Both the position numbers and the translations under genes were made by a program. This document shows, one piece after another, positions 16,490 through 24,579 of a stretch of DNA of 64,000 bases. The notes below the pieces were generated by a model. That model was not told the DNA's origin, made no database searches, and worked only from the letters and a program-made list of their open reading frames with translations. The DNA is taken from contig CAVAMJ010000001.1 in the NCBI GenBank assembly GCA_963589785.1, forward strand, positions 219,584 through 283,583, in the 5' to 3' direction. Numbering within the stretch: position 1 is the first letter of the stretch; every line of letters starts with the position of its first letter. This DNA is from SIG603 sp963589785. GTDB taxonomy: Bacteria; Bacillota; Clostridia; Oscillospirales; Acutalibacteraceae.

Positions 16490-17428
16490 TCAAATCGAAT
16501 ACTCCCCATATAAGCTGTCTGCTTTGATTTTATTTTCGCCCGCCGTCTGCGGCACGAAATTCATTTCAACGGGCAGCTTTTTGTTTGCCGACTTCTTCAT
16601 CACGTCAAAAAGTTTCTCAAGACCGCGTGCATCGAGATTTTCTGTCATTTTTCCTATTGTTTCCCCGTCAAGCTCGGGGCTTGTCACACGGAAGCACTTT
16701 GCTATCCCACTTTCAAGCTTTTCACGGTAAGCCTTTCCCATTTCACAAAGTGATAGAAGCTTTTTTGCCTCAGAGTAATTTAGGCTTATTTCCTCACCGT
16801 TGCTTTTAAGCTTTTCGATGATGTCCTCGTTTTTGATATTCTCTGTCATATTTAATTTGACCCCCTTGTAATTTTTCTTTACTCCCGCATTTCTTTGAGC
16901 AGGAACAGCAACGAACGAAAATTCATAGGCATCGAGTGCATCGTCAAGTATTCTCACCGCCATTTTGTTTCCGTACTCCTTGCCCTTTATATGCTTGCAG
17001 CTTTCCTTGCCGCAGACAGAGCAGTACGTTCTGCCGACCGAACAAGACACGCTCACCTCCTTGAGTATTCCGCTCTCGATTTTACCGATTATCTCGCTCT
17101 CGCTTTTTGGAATATAAGCTTTAGCCTCAAGATAAGTGTAAGCTTCTCCAAGCTTCGTAAGTCTCGTTTCGTCTGTCTTGATTTCGCAGGAATATATTCT
17201 CGCACACTGATTGCCCGCTCTCGCATCATGATCGAATATTCCCGTCTTTCCGACAAAAAGCTCCTTAAGCTTCTCGAGAGCCTCAAGCGAAAATGCCTCA
17301 AAATCTCTGTCGACCTCGTTATCGCACAAAATGAGCGAAAAGGTGTAGACATCCTCGCTTTTCAGTTCCTTTCTTGAGAAAGCGTTGATAAGACTTATGT
17401 CGTTTGTTCCGATTTTCTCGGAAATCAC
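16490..17428 (-). CDS. Phage prohead protease/scaffold-like protein (XkdF-type) with a zinc-finger-like insert
   Basis: I use the GTG at 17428, ten bases after the portal stop and preceded by AAGGG, giving 312 residues. Residues about 20-185 form the protease-like domain, with FDHDA (His67) and EVSVSCSVG (Ser128) as likely catalytic residues, then the cluster CxxCxxxxCxH at 136-146, and DALDAYEFSFVAVPAQ. A second, helical part (190-312) looks like a scaffold. In PBSX this position is XkdF. It should mature or scaffold the capsid made by the next gene. Longer starts inside the portal gene are possible but have no ribosome site. Confidence 0.65.
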   Translation of the reverse strand: MISEKIGTNDISLINAFSRKELKSEDVYTFSLILCDNEVDRDFEAFSLEALEKLKELFVGKTGIFDHDARAGNQCARIYSCEIKTDETRLTKLGEAYTYLEAKAYIPKSESEIIGKIESGILKEVSVSCSVGRTYCSVCGKESCKHIKGKEYGNKMAVRILDDALDAYEFSFVAVPAQRNAGVKKNYKGVKLNMTENIKNEDIIEKLKSNGEEISLNYSEAKKLLSLCEMGKAYREKLESGIAKCFRVTSPELDGETIGKMTENLDARGLEKLFDVMKKSANKKLPVEMNFVPQTAGENKIKADSLYGEYSI

Positions 17429-17438
17429 CTTGTTTCCC

Positions 17439-18533
17439 TTAGTTATCTTCAAATTCCGCCTCAATCTCCTTTCTTTGTGCCTCATAGAGCATCGCCTTGT
17501 TGTGGTCAAGCTCGTCCTGCATTGAAATATCGTCCCAGTCGATTGTTATTTTCCCCTCTGCGCCCTGAGTCAAAAGCCAAACAGAAGTGATTTTATAAAT
17601 AATCGGCTCTAAAAGTCTTCTGTATGCCTCCAGTTCACTTGTCAGAATATCCGCTTGCTGGCTGGACATTCTCTCAGTCGATGACCACGAAAATCCAAGC
17701 AAAAACGGCGGTATGCCAAGCTTTGCGACTATCTGCTCGAGCATAAGCCTTGAGGGCACTTCGCTGTCAGGAATAACAACATCAGAGCCGATTGCCTTTA
17801 TGCTGACATCACCGACAGAGATGAAGTCGTTCACGCTCTCCTTGCTCATGGCTTTCTTCCATTCACTCGCCATCACTCTTGCCTTTTCGGGCGCATATGT
17901 CCCGTCAGACGGGCACGACACCGAGAACCTCACGCTTCCGAGCCTGTCCCAGTTCACTCCTATTGCCTTGTAGATTTTCATCAGAGTTTCACTCACAAAC
18001 GGCAAGCCCCTTAATATTGAAGTTCCCGTTATTGCACCGGATTCGGGGTTAAAAGCTGATTTTAAGATCAGCTCCTGATACTTACATTCGTGAAGCTCTC
18101 CGTTTTTCCTCACCATAACCCGTATGTCGAGCGGAGTTTTCTCTTTGAATTCAATATCACGCAAATCGGTGTTATAAAGCGCCGCTATCTCTCCGCCGTT
18201 CATGCATATTTCACCGACAGCCGTACCGTAAGTCAATAAATCCTCGATATACGATCCGATGAATTCATCAATACCGTGCCTCATTGCGCCGACCTTTACC
18301 GTGGTGAAAAACTCAGAAAGTCTCTCATCGAGCCTTTCGTCACCCGTTGTCACAATAAATTTTCCGATAAGTCTTCTTATCTTGACTATCGAAGCATCTA
18401 TTACGGGCACATTCTCACGAAGAGAACGGTAAAGCTCCCTTTCATACACCGCCGGCAAGGGCGAATATCCGATAAATTCGTTTCTCCTTGTGCTCACGGA
18501 TAGTGCCGTGCTTTTTTCATCTTTCCTTTTCAC
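17439..18533 (-). CDS. Phage portal protein
   Basis: 364 residues from a GTG at 18533, five to six bases after AAAGGAG. Helical N-terminal part (VPVIDASIVKIRRLIGKF), a wing domain, the ALYNTDLRDIEF strands, and the clip/crown region with IVAKLGIPPFLLGFSWSSTERMSSQQADILTSELEAYRRLLEPI, the most recognisable portal signature. Portal proteins form the dodecamer through which DNA enters the capsid and to which terminase docks. Full length, no frame break. Confidence 0.85.
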   Translation of the reverse strand: MKRKDEKSTALSVSTRRNEFIGYSPLPAVYERELYRSLRENVPVIDASIVKIRRLIGKFIVTTGDERLDERLSEFFTTVKVGAMRHGIDEFIGSYIEDLLTYGTAVGEICMNGGEIAALYNTDLRDIEFKEKTPLDIRVMVRKNGELHECKYQELILKSAFNPESGAITGTSILRGLPFVSETLMKIYKAIGVNWDRLGSVRFSVSCPSDGTYAPEKARVMASEWKKAMSKESVNDFISVGDVSIKAIGSDVVIPDSEVPSRLMLEQIVAKLGIPPFLLGFSWSSTERMSSQQADILTSELEAYRRLLEPIIYKITSVWLLTQGAEGKITIDWDDISMQDELDHNKAMLYEAQRKEIEAEFEDN

Positions 18534-18555
18534 AAAATCTCCTTTCTGCCTTTAG

Positions 18556-19791
18556 CTATCTTCCCACCGTAAAAAATCCGAAGCTACCCTCTCTTCTTTG
18601 CACCTCTGCGGCAAAATATCTCATGTCGTCCATGGCGTGGTCATTTTCTTTCACCACCTCGTCCTTGTCCTTTTTCCATGTGTACAGCGAAAATTCTCTT
18701 ATCGCATCACAGCAGCCTCTGCAAACTTTGATTTTGCCTGTTTTAAGAGCCGACGACAATATCCTTATTCCGTTTATCACGTCATTGTTCGCTTTAATCA
18801 CATTTATCCCCGACCTTTGCATCAGCGTTATCATCGAAGCCGCCGACGGATCGACCACGGCAAAACTCAATTCTCTTTCGCCTATAAGCTCCTTAATTGC
18901 CGCAAGATGTTCCTCGTCCGTTCTCCTTTTTTCTTCTCGCCTTGAGTCAAAATAATATTCGTCGATTCGATACCAAATGTCGCCGAACCTCGCCCATAGT
19001 CCGACGCTTGTCGGATTGACGGTGCCGTAGTCAATCGAAACAGCATATTCTACCGCTCTGCCGCTCGGAACAGAAACAAACATATCGGAATTCATAAACG
19101 GATAGACAAGTCCCTCTGCTTTCACCCATCTTCCAAGCACAAACCTCTGATAGAATGCACCGGAAAACATATTCTCATACCTCAAGACAGTCTCCTTCGT
19201 AAGCCCAGGATTATCACGCATAGTGAAATGAAGATAGTAAGCGTTTCTCTCTTCAAGCTTTTTTATCCACTCGAGGTAAAACCAGTGGTACGGGCTTTCG
19301 GGATTGCAGTTAAACCACAGCTTAGCACCGGGGACAGAGCATCTCGCTATCGACTGCTCGACAAAGCTTCTGGGCATAAGCGCCGCTTCGTCAAGCATAA
19401 CTCCGGCTAAAGTCATTCCCTGAATGAGAGCCGAGCTTCCCTCGTCCTTGCCGCCGTAAATATAAAAGCGGTTCACCGTTTTGCCGAAAGAAATCACAAG
19501 CAAATTTTCCGACAGCTTCTGTTCTATGCAAAATCCCAGCTCCTTCAATAAGGGAATGATCGGAACTATGATATTTCTCCTGACATTCTTTATCGTCTTG
19601 CCGCAAATCGCAAAGGAATAGCCGTCATATTGGTAAAATGCCCACAGCACAAAGGATAAACTCATGCAAAGAGTTTTTCCCGAGCGCACAGCACCGTCAC
19701 ATATAATGGCATCTCGCGTGCTGTAAGGAGAACTTTCGCACCACCAAGAAAGAAGCTTCATCTGTTTTTGAGAGAAGTGCTCAAGCCTCAT
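18556..19791 (-). CDS. Phage terminase large subunit (PBSX XtmB family)
   Basis: 411 residues from the ATG at 19791, which overlaps the end of the small-subunit gene by 11 bases and follows GAGGA. The ATPase part has Walker A GAVRSGKT (33-40) and Walker B VMLDEAA (132-137). The nuclease part keeps all acidic residues: Asp254 in SIDYGT, Asp314 in VVDPSAAS, and Asp384/Asp388 in NDHAMDDMRY. It should therefore still be able to pump and cut DNA. A longer start inside the small subunit exists but lacks a ribosome site. Confidence 0.92.
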   Translation of the reverse strand: MRLEHFSQKQMKLLSWWCESSPYSTRDAIICDGAVRSGKTLCMSLSFVLWAFYQYDGYSFAICGKTIKNVRRNIIVPIIPLLKELGFCIEQKLSENLLVISFGKTVNRFYIYGGKDEGSSALIQGMTLAGVMLDEAALMPRSFVEQSIARCSVPGAKLWFNCNPESPYHWFYLEWIKKLEERNAYYLHFTMRDNPGLTKETVLRYENMFSGAFYQRFVLGRWVKAEGLVYPFMNSDMFVSVPSGRAVEYAVSIDYGTVNPTSVGLWARFGDIWYRIDEYYFDSRREEKRRTDEEHLAAIKELIGERELSFAVVDPSAASMITLMQRSGINVIKANNDVINGIRILSSALKTGKIKVCRGCCDAIREFSLYTWKKDKDEVVKENDHAMDDMRYFAAEVQRREGSFGFFTVGR

Positions 19792-20119
19792 CGGGAGCGT
19801 CCTCGCCGTCCTTCCAGATTTCCGTGCTCTTTTTAAGCGCCTCAAAGAGTGAATTATCTCCCGTTTCTCCCTGCGCCAAATCGCCGAGGCACTGAAGCGC
19901 CTTAATTCGGTCGAAGAATTTAATTTCCAGTCCGCCGCCCTTCGGTCTTTTCAGCTCTGAAACCGTGAATAAATCAAGCCTTGAAAAATCCTCTTTGCTC
20001 TCTCCGTCTGAAAAAGCGAGAAGCACCGCATCGCTTATGTCTCCGAAGGCTATCTTCTTGTAGCCCGACTCCACCGCCTCTCGTATGCTTGCATCTTGCG
20101 GTAAATATTTGTTTTGCAT
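19781..20119 (-). CDS. Phage terminase small subunit, C-terminal domain only
   Basis: 112 residues. KKIAFGDISDAVLLAFSDG, then LDLFTVSELKRPKGGGLEIKFFDRIKALQCL, match the C-terminal oligomerisation part of the PBSX XtmA family (V-K-Q-G-K-D-G-x-x-I-K-L-x-D-x-x-K-A-L pattern). The family is normally about 230-270 residues with an N-terminal helix-turn-helix that recognises the packaging site; that half is missing. The ATG has a strong AAAGGAG, and no HTH-coding remnant is visible upstream. First gene of the cassette. Confidence 0.65.
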   Translation of the reverse strand: MQNKYLPQDASIREAVESGYKKIAFGDISDAVLLAFSDGESKEDFSRLDLFTVSELKRPKGGGLEIKFFDRIKALQCLGDLAQGETGDNSLFEALKKSTEIWKDGEDAPDEA

Positions 20120-20131
20120 AAAGCTCCTTTC

Positions 20132-20205
20132 TGTCGGCTCGTCCGTCCGACCTTTTTCACCACTCCCCCGTTTACCCCAAAATTTTCCCTCTAAAGGGAA
20201 ATTTT
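20132..20205 (-). promoter_or_regulatory. Inverted repeats in front of the phage cassette
   Basis: Two hairpin-forming sequences precede the first cassette gene: GTCGG/CCGAC at 20132-20151, and an AAATTTTCCCT...AGGGAAATTTT repeat at 20180-20205 with a four-base loop. No consensus sigma-A promoter is visible between the ArsR terminator and the terminase gene. The repeats could be operators or a leader structure. Confidence 0.35.
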
Positions 20206-20239
20206 CTTGAAAATATTTTTTCTTCCCCTCAAAAAGGCA

Positions 20240-20268
20240 TAAAAAAAGAGAACTCCGAAGAATTCTCT
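20240..20268 (-). terminator. ArsR terminator with UUCG loop
   Basis: Minus-strand stem AGAGAATTC-TTCG-GAGTTCTCT (one mismatch) followed by TTTTTTT. It isolates the ArsR gene from the phage cassette on the same strand. Confidence 0.85.
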
Positions 20269-20308
20269 AAATTTATCCGTTATTTAATTTTGCAAAGAGA
20301 TTAAGCCC

Positions 20309-20653
20309 TTATATCTCCTTAGTCTTGCGATTTGCTGTCAGCTTTTCAATATCAGAAAACAGTTCAATCAGATTTTTTATTTCCACATCATCAGGATCCA
20401 CATAGTAATATATTTTGGTTCCGTCACGGTAACTCTTTACTATTTCAGCCTCACGCATAATCTGCATGTGGTGCGATACAGCAGGTCTTGATAAATTCGT
20501 CTCCTTTGCTATGTCCACCACTCTTGCGCCGCTCTCGTCACTGCCAAGCAGCATAATAAACAAATGCTGTCTTGTCTCATCTCCGAGTGCGGTGAGAGAC
20601 TTTCGGCACTTTGTGAATTTTTCCTTTATTAAATCTATACTGACTCTATCCAT
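20309..20653 (-). CDS. ArsR-family winged-helix repressor
   Basis: 114 residues from the ATG at 20653, eight bases after GGAG. The winged helix is clear: LTALGDETRQHLFIMLL, DIAKETNLSRPAVSHHMQIM as recognition helix, and KSYRDGTKIYYYV as the wing. No CxC metal motif is visible, so a metal sensor is not supported; the sensed signal is unknown. The gene stands alone, ends at a strong terminator, and diverges from mscL. Confidence 0.85.
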   Translation of the reverse strand: MDRVSIDLIKEKFTKCRKSLTALGDETRQHLFIMLLGSDESGARVVDIAKETNLSRPAVSHHMQIMREAEIVKSYRDGTKIYYYVDPDDVEIKNLIELFSDIEKLTANRKTKEI

Positions 20654-20968
20654 TACTCTTTCTCCAATTCGTGGACATTGAAAATGTACTAAAATTTTAT
20701 CCACAAAAAATATTCTATACCAAATAAATGTAAAATTAAATATCTGTAAAGGAAATCGAGACCATTAATTTCAAATTGTAATATATTTTTTGTTAGCGAT
20801 ACCTTAAGAGAATTTTATTTTTGTTAAAAATCACAAACATATGCTAAAAGCGTCAAAATTGTATCAGAAACTTTACGGCACAGCTTTTTATAATAATTGT
20901 CCGAGTTTTACCTTTCGAAAATTACCCTCAGTTATTGCCCGCAAAGCAATTTCTGCTTTCTTTTCAAT

Positions 20969-20997
20969 TTGACTTTTACTTCTAAATGTATCATAAT
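20969..20997 (+). promoter_or_regulatory. Promoter of mscL
   Basis: TTGACT (20969-20974) and CATAAT (20992-20997) with a 17-base spacer, about 30 bases before the start codon. The remaining 20654-20968 gap is AT rich and shows no gene. Confidence 0.6.
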
Positions 20998-21029
20998 ATC
21001 CCTAATCTGAAATGAAAGGGACAGTATAT

Positions 21030-21404
21030 ATGAAAGCTTTTTTAAAGGAATTCAAAGAGTTCATCGCTAAGGGCAATGTTCTCGATATGGCAGTCGGCGT
21101 AGTAGTCGGTTCTGCATTCACCGCAATCGTCACAAGCGTTGTCGAGAATCTTCTCACACCGATCATCGGTCTTTTCATTCCCGACACAACCTTTGCAAAC
21201 TGGGCACCGGGCGGATTTGGCATAGGCGCAGTAATTAACGCGATAATCACATTCCTGATCACCGCATTCGTTGTCTTCGTCATCGTCAAGGCTGTCAATA
21301 AACTCAAGAAGCCAAAGGAAGAAGAGTCGGCAGCTGACCCCGAGCCAAGCGAAGAGGTTGTTCTCCTTAGAGAAATCCTCGAGGAGCTCAAGAAGAATAA
21401 GTAA
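21030..21404 (+). CDS. mscL: Large-conductance mechanosensitive channel MscL
   Basis: 124 residues. The N-terminal amphipathic helix FLKEFKEFIAKGNVLDMAVGVVVGSAF leads into TM1, the very characteristic MscL signature. A periplasm-equivalent loop (IPDTTFANWAPGG), TM2 (GAVINAIITFLITAFVVFVIV), and a C-terminal helix bundle after KLKKPKEEES follow. The channel opens on membrane tension and releases solutes during hypo-osmotic shock. I use the ATG at 21030, nine bases after AAAGGG; an ATG at 21012 overlaps that ribosome site. Terminator directly downstream. Confidence 0.97.
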   Translation: MKAFLKEFKEFIAKGNVLDMAVGVVVGSAFTAIVTSVVENLLTPIIGLFIPDTTFANWAPGGFGIGAVINAIITFLITAFVVFVIVKAVNKLKKPKEEESAADPEPSEEVVLLREILEELKKNK

Positions 21405-21412
21405 TCAGCCAA

Positions 21413-21443
21413 AAAAGACTGCCTTAGCGGCAGTCTTTTTTTC
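21413..21443 (+). terminator. Terminator of mscL
   Basis: Stem AAAAGACTGCC/GGCAGTCTTTT with a TTAGC loop, followed by TTT. It lies between convergent genes. Confidence 0.9.
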
Positions 21444-21454
21444 GTGAACTCTAA

Positions 21455-22639
21455 TTATTTGTTCTCAAGTATTTCCTCATAGCAGGCAATAGCGGCATTA
21501 GCCACTGCCTCAGCGGAGAACGGCTCGGCATATTTTCTTATATCCTCATGGTCAATTTCGCCGTTTTGCTCTCTCTCGTACATTCTCATGATAGCGTCAG
21601 CCATGCCCTCGATGTCGTGCACATCGCAGAACTCTGAGCAATCGGGATATAAAAATCCCTCTGGGCCCTTACAGCGTGTGCAAACAACGGGAACTCCCGC
21701 AGAAAGCGCCTCAACAGCCGGGATACCGAAGGTCTCAATCTCACTTGGCATGAGAAGTGTGTCCGTAGTCGAGAGAATTTCGGCAATTTCAGGTGCCTCC
21801 TTCTTTCCGACAAACTCGATAACTCCGTCCATTCCGAGTTCCTTAGAAAGAGCCTTGAAATTAGCTTCCTCCTGACCCTCGCCCACTATGGTATATTTAA
21901 ATTTCTTATCGGGGTTTCTGTCGCAAACAAGCTTAACCGCTCTTATCGCATCGTCAGTTGCCTTGCCCGGGCGAAGTCCCGCAACAGTCGCAATGTTATA
22001 GACGGACTTGTCGTGCGGCTTTCTTGCCACCTTAAATACCGCCGTATCAACGATATTCGGCAAAACAGAGGATTCCACTCCCTGAACATCTCTGAGGTAA
22101 TCCACCATGTAGTTTCCGACAACAGTTATTTTAGCGTGCTTTGTGACGAACCTTGCATACTTCTCCTCGTTTCCACTGAAAAATCTCTCGAAGTAAGTTG
22201 CGTGCTCCGTCAGAAGAACCGGAATACCGTACTTCTCGCCAATCTTGCAAGCGGCATATCCTCCCGGAACCATAACCTGAGCATGAAGAACATCGGGCTT
22301 GCCGTTCTCCTTGACATAAGCGTTATAGAGCTTCTCCGCGGTCTTAACATAAGAATTCATCTGCAAGTCCATACCGAATTTTCCTATATCAAGCTCAAGT
22401 CTGCCGTAAGTCTTGTAGCCGTCGTTGTTGTCGACATATGTTTTCTTCATCATCGGATACTTTGGCAAATCGCTAAGTCCCTGACGGTCGACATATATCA
22501 TATTCACCTTAACACCCGCCTTGGAGACGGCCGAGCAGAACAATTTGTGATAATTTCCGATAAGCTTATCCTTGCCGTTCGGATACCATGTTGTGACAAC
22601 GAGCACATGAAGCGGTTTTTTATTAGTTTTATTTTCCAT
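21455..22639 (-). CDS. GT4-family glycosyltransferase
   Basis: 394 residues in two Rossmann-like halves. The N half starts HVLVVTTWYPNGKDKLIGNYHK and has DVLHAQVMVPGGYAACKIGE and LLTEHATYFERF. The C half has the GT-B/GT4 nucleotide-sugar signature PSEIETFGIPAVEALSAGVPVVCT with its E-x7-E pair. Such enzymes add a sugar from a nucleotide donor to a lipid or glycan acceptor at the inner membrane face. The gene is alone, not in a capsule cluster, so the acceptor cannot be guessed. Confidence 0.88.
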   Translation of the reverse strand: MENKTNKKPLHVLVVTTWYPNGKDKLIGNYHKLFCSAVSKAGVKVNMIYVDRQGLSDLPKYPMMKKTYVDNNDGYKTYGRLELDIGKFGMDLQMNSYVKTAEKLYNAYVKENGKPDVLHAQVMVPGGYAACKIGEKYGIPVLLTEHATYFERFFSGNEEKYARFVTKHAKITVVGNYMVDYLRDVQGVESSVLPNIVDTAVFKVARKPHDKSVYNIATVAGLRPGKATDDAIRAVKLVCDRNPDKKFKYTIVGEGQEEANFKALSKELGMDGVIEFVGKKEAPEIAEILSTTDTLLMPSEIETFGIPAVEALSAGVPVVCTRCKGPEGFLYPDCSEFCDVHDIEGMADAIMRMYEREQNGEIDHEDIRKYAEPFSAEAVANAAIACYEEILENK

Positions 22640-22827
22640 AAAATCACCTTTTATAATCGATTTTTGAATTAATACTCACCCCGATAAAAACAGGGTATTT
22701 TGCTTTGATTGTACCCCCAGAAGCTATATTTGTCAATTGTGATTAAGTTAGCCGTTTTGAGCATAACGAGAATTTTTATGAAAGAGAAATCCCTGTGAAT
22801 GTCTCTTTCTTGGTTTTATATAAAATT

Positions 22828-23340
22828 ACTTATTAAGCTTTTCTACCGTGATAACTCCTAAATCGACTTTGATTTTGCTCTCATAGATTTCTTCGTCATA
22901 TCTGATACCCAAGAAATTAAGCTGAGAGAAGCACTTATTTTCACTTTTTTCTTTCAATTTAATCTTTCTTTTTATCAACTAAAATGCTGTCTGAAAAGAG
23001 TAGCCGCATGAGCACACGGAAATAACTTTATCACCCACTGAACAGAGCTCGGAAGATCTCCGATGCAGACATATGCTCCGACTAAGAAGCCTATGAGCGT
23101 TCCGAGTATAATGCTTATCATGGTGTAGGTGTTGCTTGTTTTCACGAAAGAAACGATGAAACAGACCATTGCGCTTGATGCGAACGATGATAATAAAATA
23201 GCTCCCAAGACCTTGACTATCGTCATCAGGCTTGCTATCTCGCCGCCGTTTGCGACTATATAAATTTCTCCGAAGATTAATGTCACAACGCTCATAACCA
23301 CTTAAATTCTTAGCAAGGACAATAAACGGACACAAAAAAG
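22828..23340 (-). pseudogene. Remnant of an ABC-2-type transporter permease
   Basis: A 108-codon open stretch (22975-23301) encodes membrane segments LIFGEIYIVANGG, LGAILLSSFASSAMVCFIVSF and IILGTLIGFLVGAYVCIGDLPSSVQWVIKLFPCAHAATLFRQHF, typical of the end of ABC-2 permeases. It is cut by a stop at its end and by an in-frame stop before the GTG, and the expected sequence before it is in another frame. A further short stretch (about 22828-22960) encodes an ending LNFLGIRYDEEIYESK that may belong to the original downstream sequence. No ATPase partner is nearby. Confidence 0.6.
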
Positions 23341-23382
23341 ACAGAGCCTTAAAAACTCTGCCTTTTTGAGATATTAATTTGA

Positions 23383-23421
23383 TAAAAAATAAAAAGAGAT
23401 GCCTTTTTTTAGCATCTCTTT
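23383..23421 (-). terminator. Terminator downstream of tRNA-Arg
   Basis: Stem AAAAGAGATGC (23392-23402) with GCATCTCTTTT (23412-23422), a T run on the minus strand. Confidence 0.75.
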
Positions 23422-23498
23422 TGGCGTTCCCGAGGTGATTCGAACACCCGACCTACCGCTTAGGAGGCGGTCGCTCTATCCGGCTGAGCTACGGAAAC
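23422..23498 (-). tRNA. tRNA-Arg (anticodon CCT)
   Basis: Seventy-seven bases on the minus strand including an encoded CCA. Acceptor GTTTCCG pairs with CGGGAAC (one G-T), the D arm is GCTCAGCCGGATAGAGC, the anticodon stem ACCGC/GCGGT encloses the loop CTCCTAA with CCT, and the T arm contains GGTTCGAATC-type TTCGAAT. It decodes AGG arginine codons. Confidence 0.96.
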
Positions 23499-23557
23499 AT
23501 TTAACTAAGTTATTTTACAACAGTTGGTGGCAATTGTCAATCACTCGATATTTCTCC

Positions 23558-23592
23558 ACAAAAACAAAAAAACAGAACCAAAAAGGTTCTGC
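23558..23592 (-). terminator. Terminator of rpsT
   Basis: CAGAACC/GGTTCTG stem with a five-base loop, followed on the minus strand by TTTTTTTG. Confidence 0.85.
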
Positions 23593-23623
23593 GTTTTTTG
23601 TAAAGTTTGAAAAAGCTTTCGAC

Positions 23624-23878
23624 TTATGCGCCGAGCTTCTTAACAAGAGCTGACTTCTTTCTTGCAGCTGTGTTCTTGTGGAGAATACCCTTAGCGGCTG
23701 CCTGATCGATTCTCTTAACAGTAACACGAACGACCTCTGCCTTGTTCTCTGCGTTCTCCTCGATAGCTGTGTTAGCCTTCTTGATCTGAGTCTTGAGAGC
23801 TGAATTAGCAATCTTTCTCTGCATTGTCTTTGCCTCTGTGACTAAGACACGCTTCTTTGCTGACTTAATGTTTGGCAT
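23624..23878 (-). CDS. rpsT: 30S ribosomal protein bS20
   Basis: 84 residues, highly basic, beginning MPNIKSAKKRVLVTEAKT as in bS20 of Bacillota, with VKRIDQAAAKGILHKNTAARKKSALVKKL at the end. It binds the 5' domain of 16S rRNA during small-subunit assembly. GAGGAGG lies before the ATG. Monocistronic with its own terminator, as is usual for rpsT. Confidence 0.97.
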   Translation of the reverse strand: MPNIKSAKKRVLVTEAKTMQRKIANSALKTQIKKANTAIEENAENKAEVVRVTVKRIDQAAAKGILHKNTAARKKSALVKKLGA

Positions 23879-24135
23879 GCTGTGACACCTCCTCGAAATG
23901 ATTTATATGACACCATAGGTGCTTAATTTTATGCGTCCTATGGCTTAAGATCAAGTCTTTATCAGACCCAATCATTATAATTCCCAATAACGCGAGAATT
24001 ATAATACCATAAACTACAGAAAAAATCAAGAGATTTTTTCCATTTGACCGCCATAAATTAAGAATTAGGAACTTATCCAAAAAAATAAGCTTGCGGCTTA
24101 AAATTTGTTGCACTTTTCAAAAATCAGATAAGACA

Positions 24136-24165
24136 TAAAAAGAGAACCTCAAGAGGCTCTCTTTA
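24136..24165 (-). terminator. Terminator of the 50-residue membrane protein gene
   Basis: Minus-strand stem AAAGAGA-GCCTC/GAGG-TTCTCTTT followed by TT; just past the stop codon. Confidence 0.75.
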
Positions 24166-24182
24166 AATCCTGTTAATTTAGC

Positions 24183-24335
24183 TTACTGAATGGATTCCTC
24201 GAGGTATCTCTCAAGCTCAGCCTCGTCCTTCTTCTTGTCAAAATAAACAAGGAAAGCTGTGACAGCTGCGACAACAGCGGCTACGGCTGATACGATAGAT
24301 ACGATGATAACATACTTTGTGGTAGACTTTTTCAT
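24183..24335 (-). CDS. Small single-pass membrane protein, 50 aa
   Basis: One hydrophobic Ala/Val-rich helix (YVIIVSIVSAVAAVVAAVTA) follows a short basic start (MKKSTTK), and a charged tail (DKKKDEAELERYLEES) closes it. AAAGGAG lies eight bases before the ATG, an almost consensus promoter lies upstream and a terminator downstream, so it is a genuine, probably well expressed gene. The family is not recognised; a YtxH-like or other small accessory membrane protein is possible. Confidence 0.75.
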   Translation of the reverse strand: MKKSTTKYVIIVSIVSAVAAVVAAVTAFLVYFDKKKDEAELERYLEESIQ

Positions 24336-24385
24336 AATATTAACTCCTTTCGGGATATCTTTATTGTTTTGTGTTTTATGTACTA

Positions 24386-24423
24386 ATAATAGCGAAAAAA
24401 GCGGTACTTGTCAACAGTGACAA
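24386..24423 (-). promoter_or_regulatory. Promoter of the 50-residue membrane protein gene
   Basis: Minus-strand TTGACA (24409-24414) and TATTAT (24386-24391), spacer 17. A palindrome TTGTCA-ACAG-TGACAA (24408-24423) overlaps the -35 box and may be a regulator site. Confidence 0.65.
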
Positions 24424-24579
24424 AGCCTTAACAAACCCTTTAAATTGTAAATAATTATAGAATTTTTTCTTTAAATATGTTATCATTAAATTTAGAAGAG
24501 TAATCGGCAAAGCCTTTCTCTTCTGTATTTTTTCTGATAAATAAACACACGATATTCTAAATACCGCAAAGGAAGATAA

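Noticed and set aside
11166..20119. Complete inducible prophage
   Set aside because: No integrase, repressor, lysis or replication gene and no flanking duplicated att-like sequence could be found.
20243..20653. ArsR gene as regulator of the phage cassette
   Set aside because: A strong terminator lies between them and no shared operator was found, so no link is claimed.
22979..23335. 118-codon alternative frame over the ABC permease remnant
   Set aside because: Arg/Cys-rich nonsense; the overlapping frame gives clear ABC-2 membrane segments.
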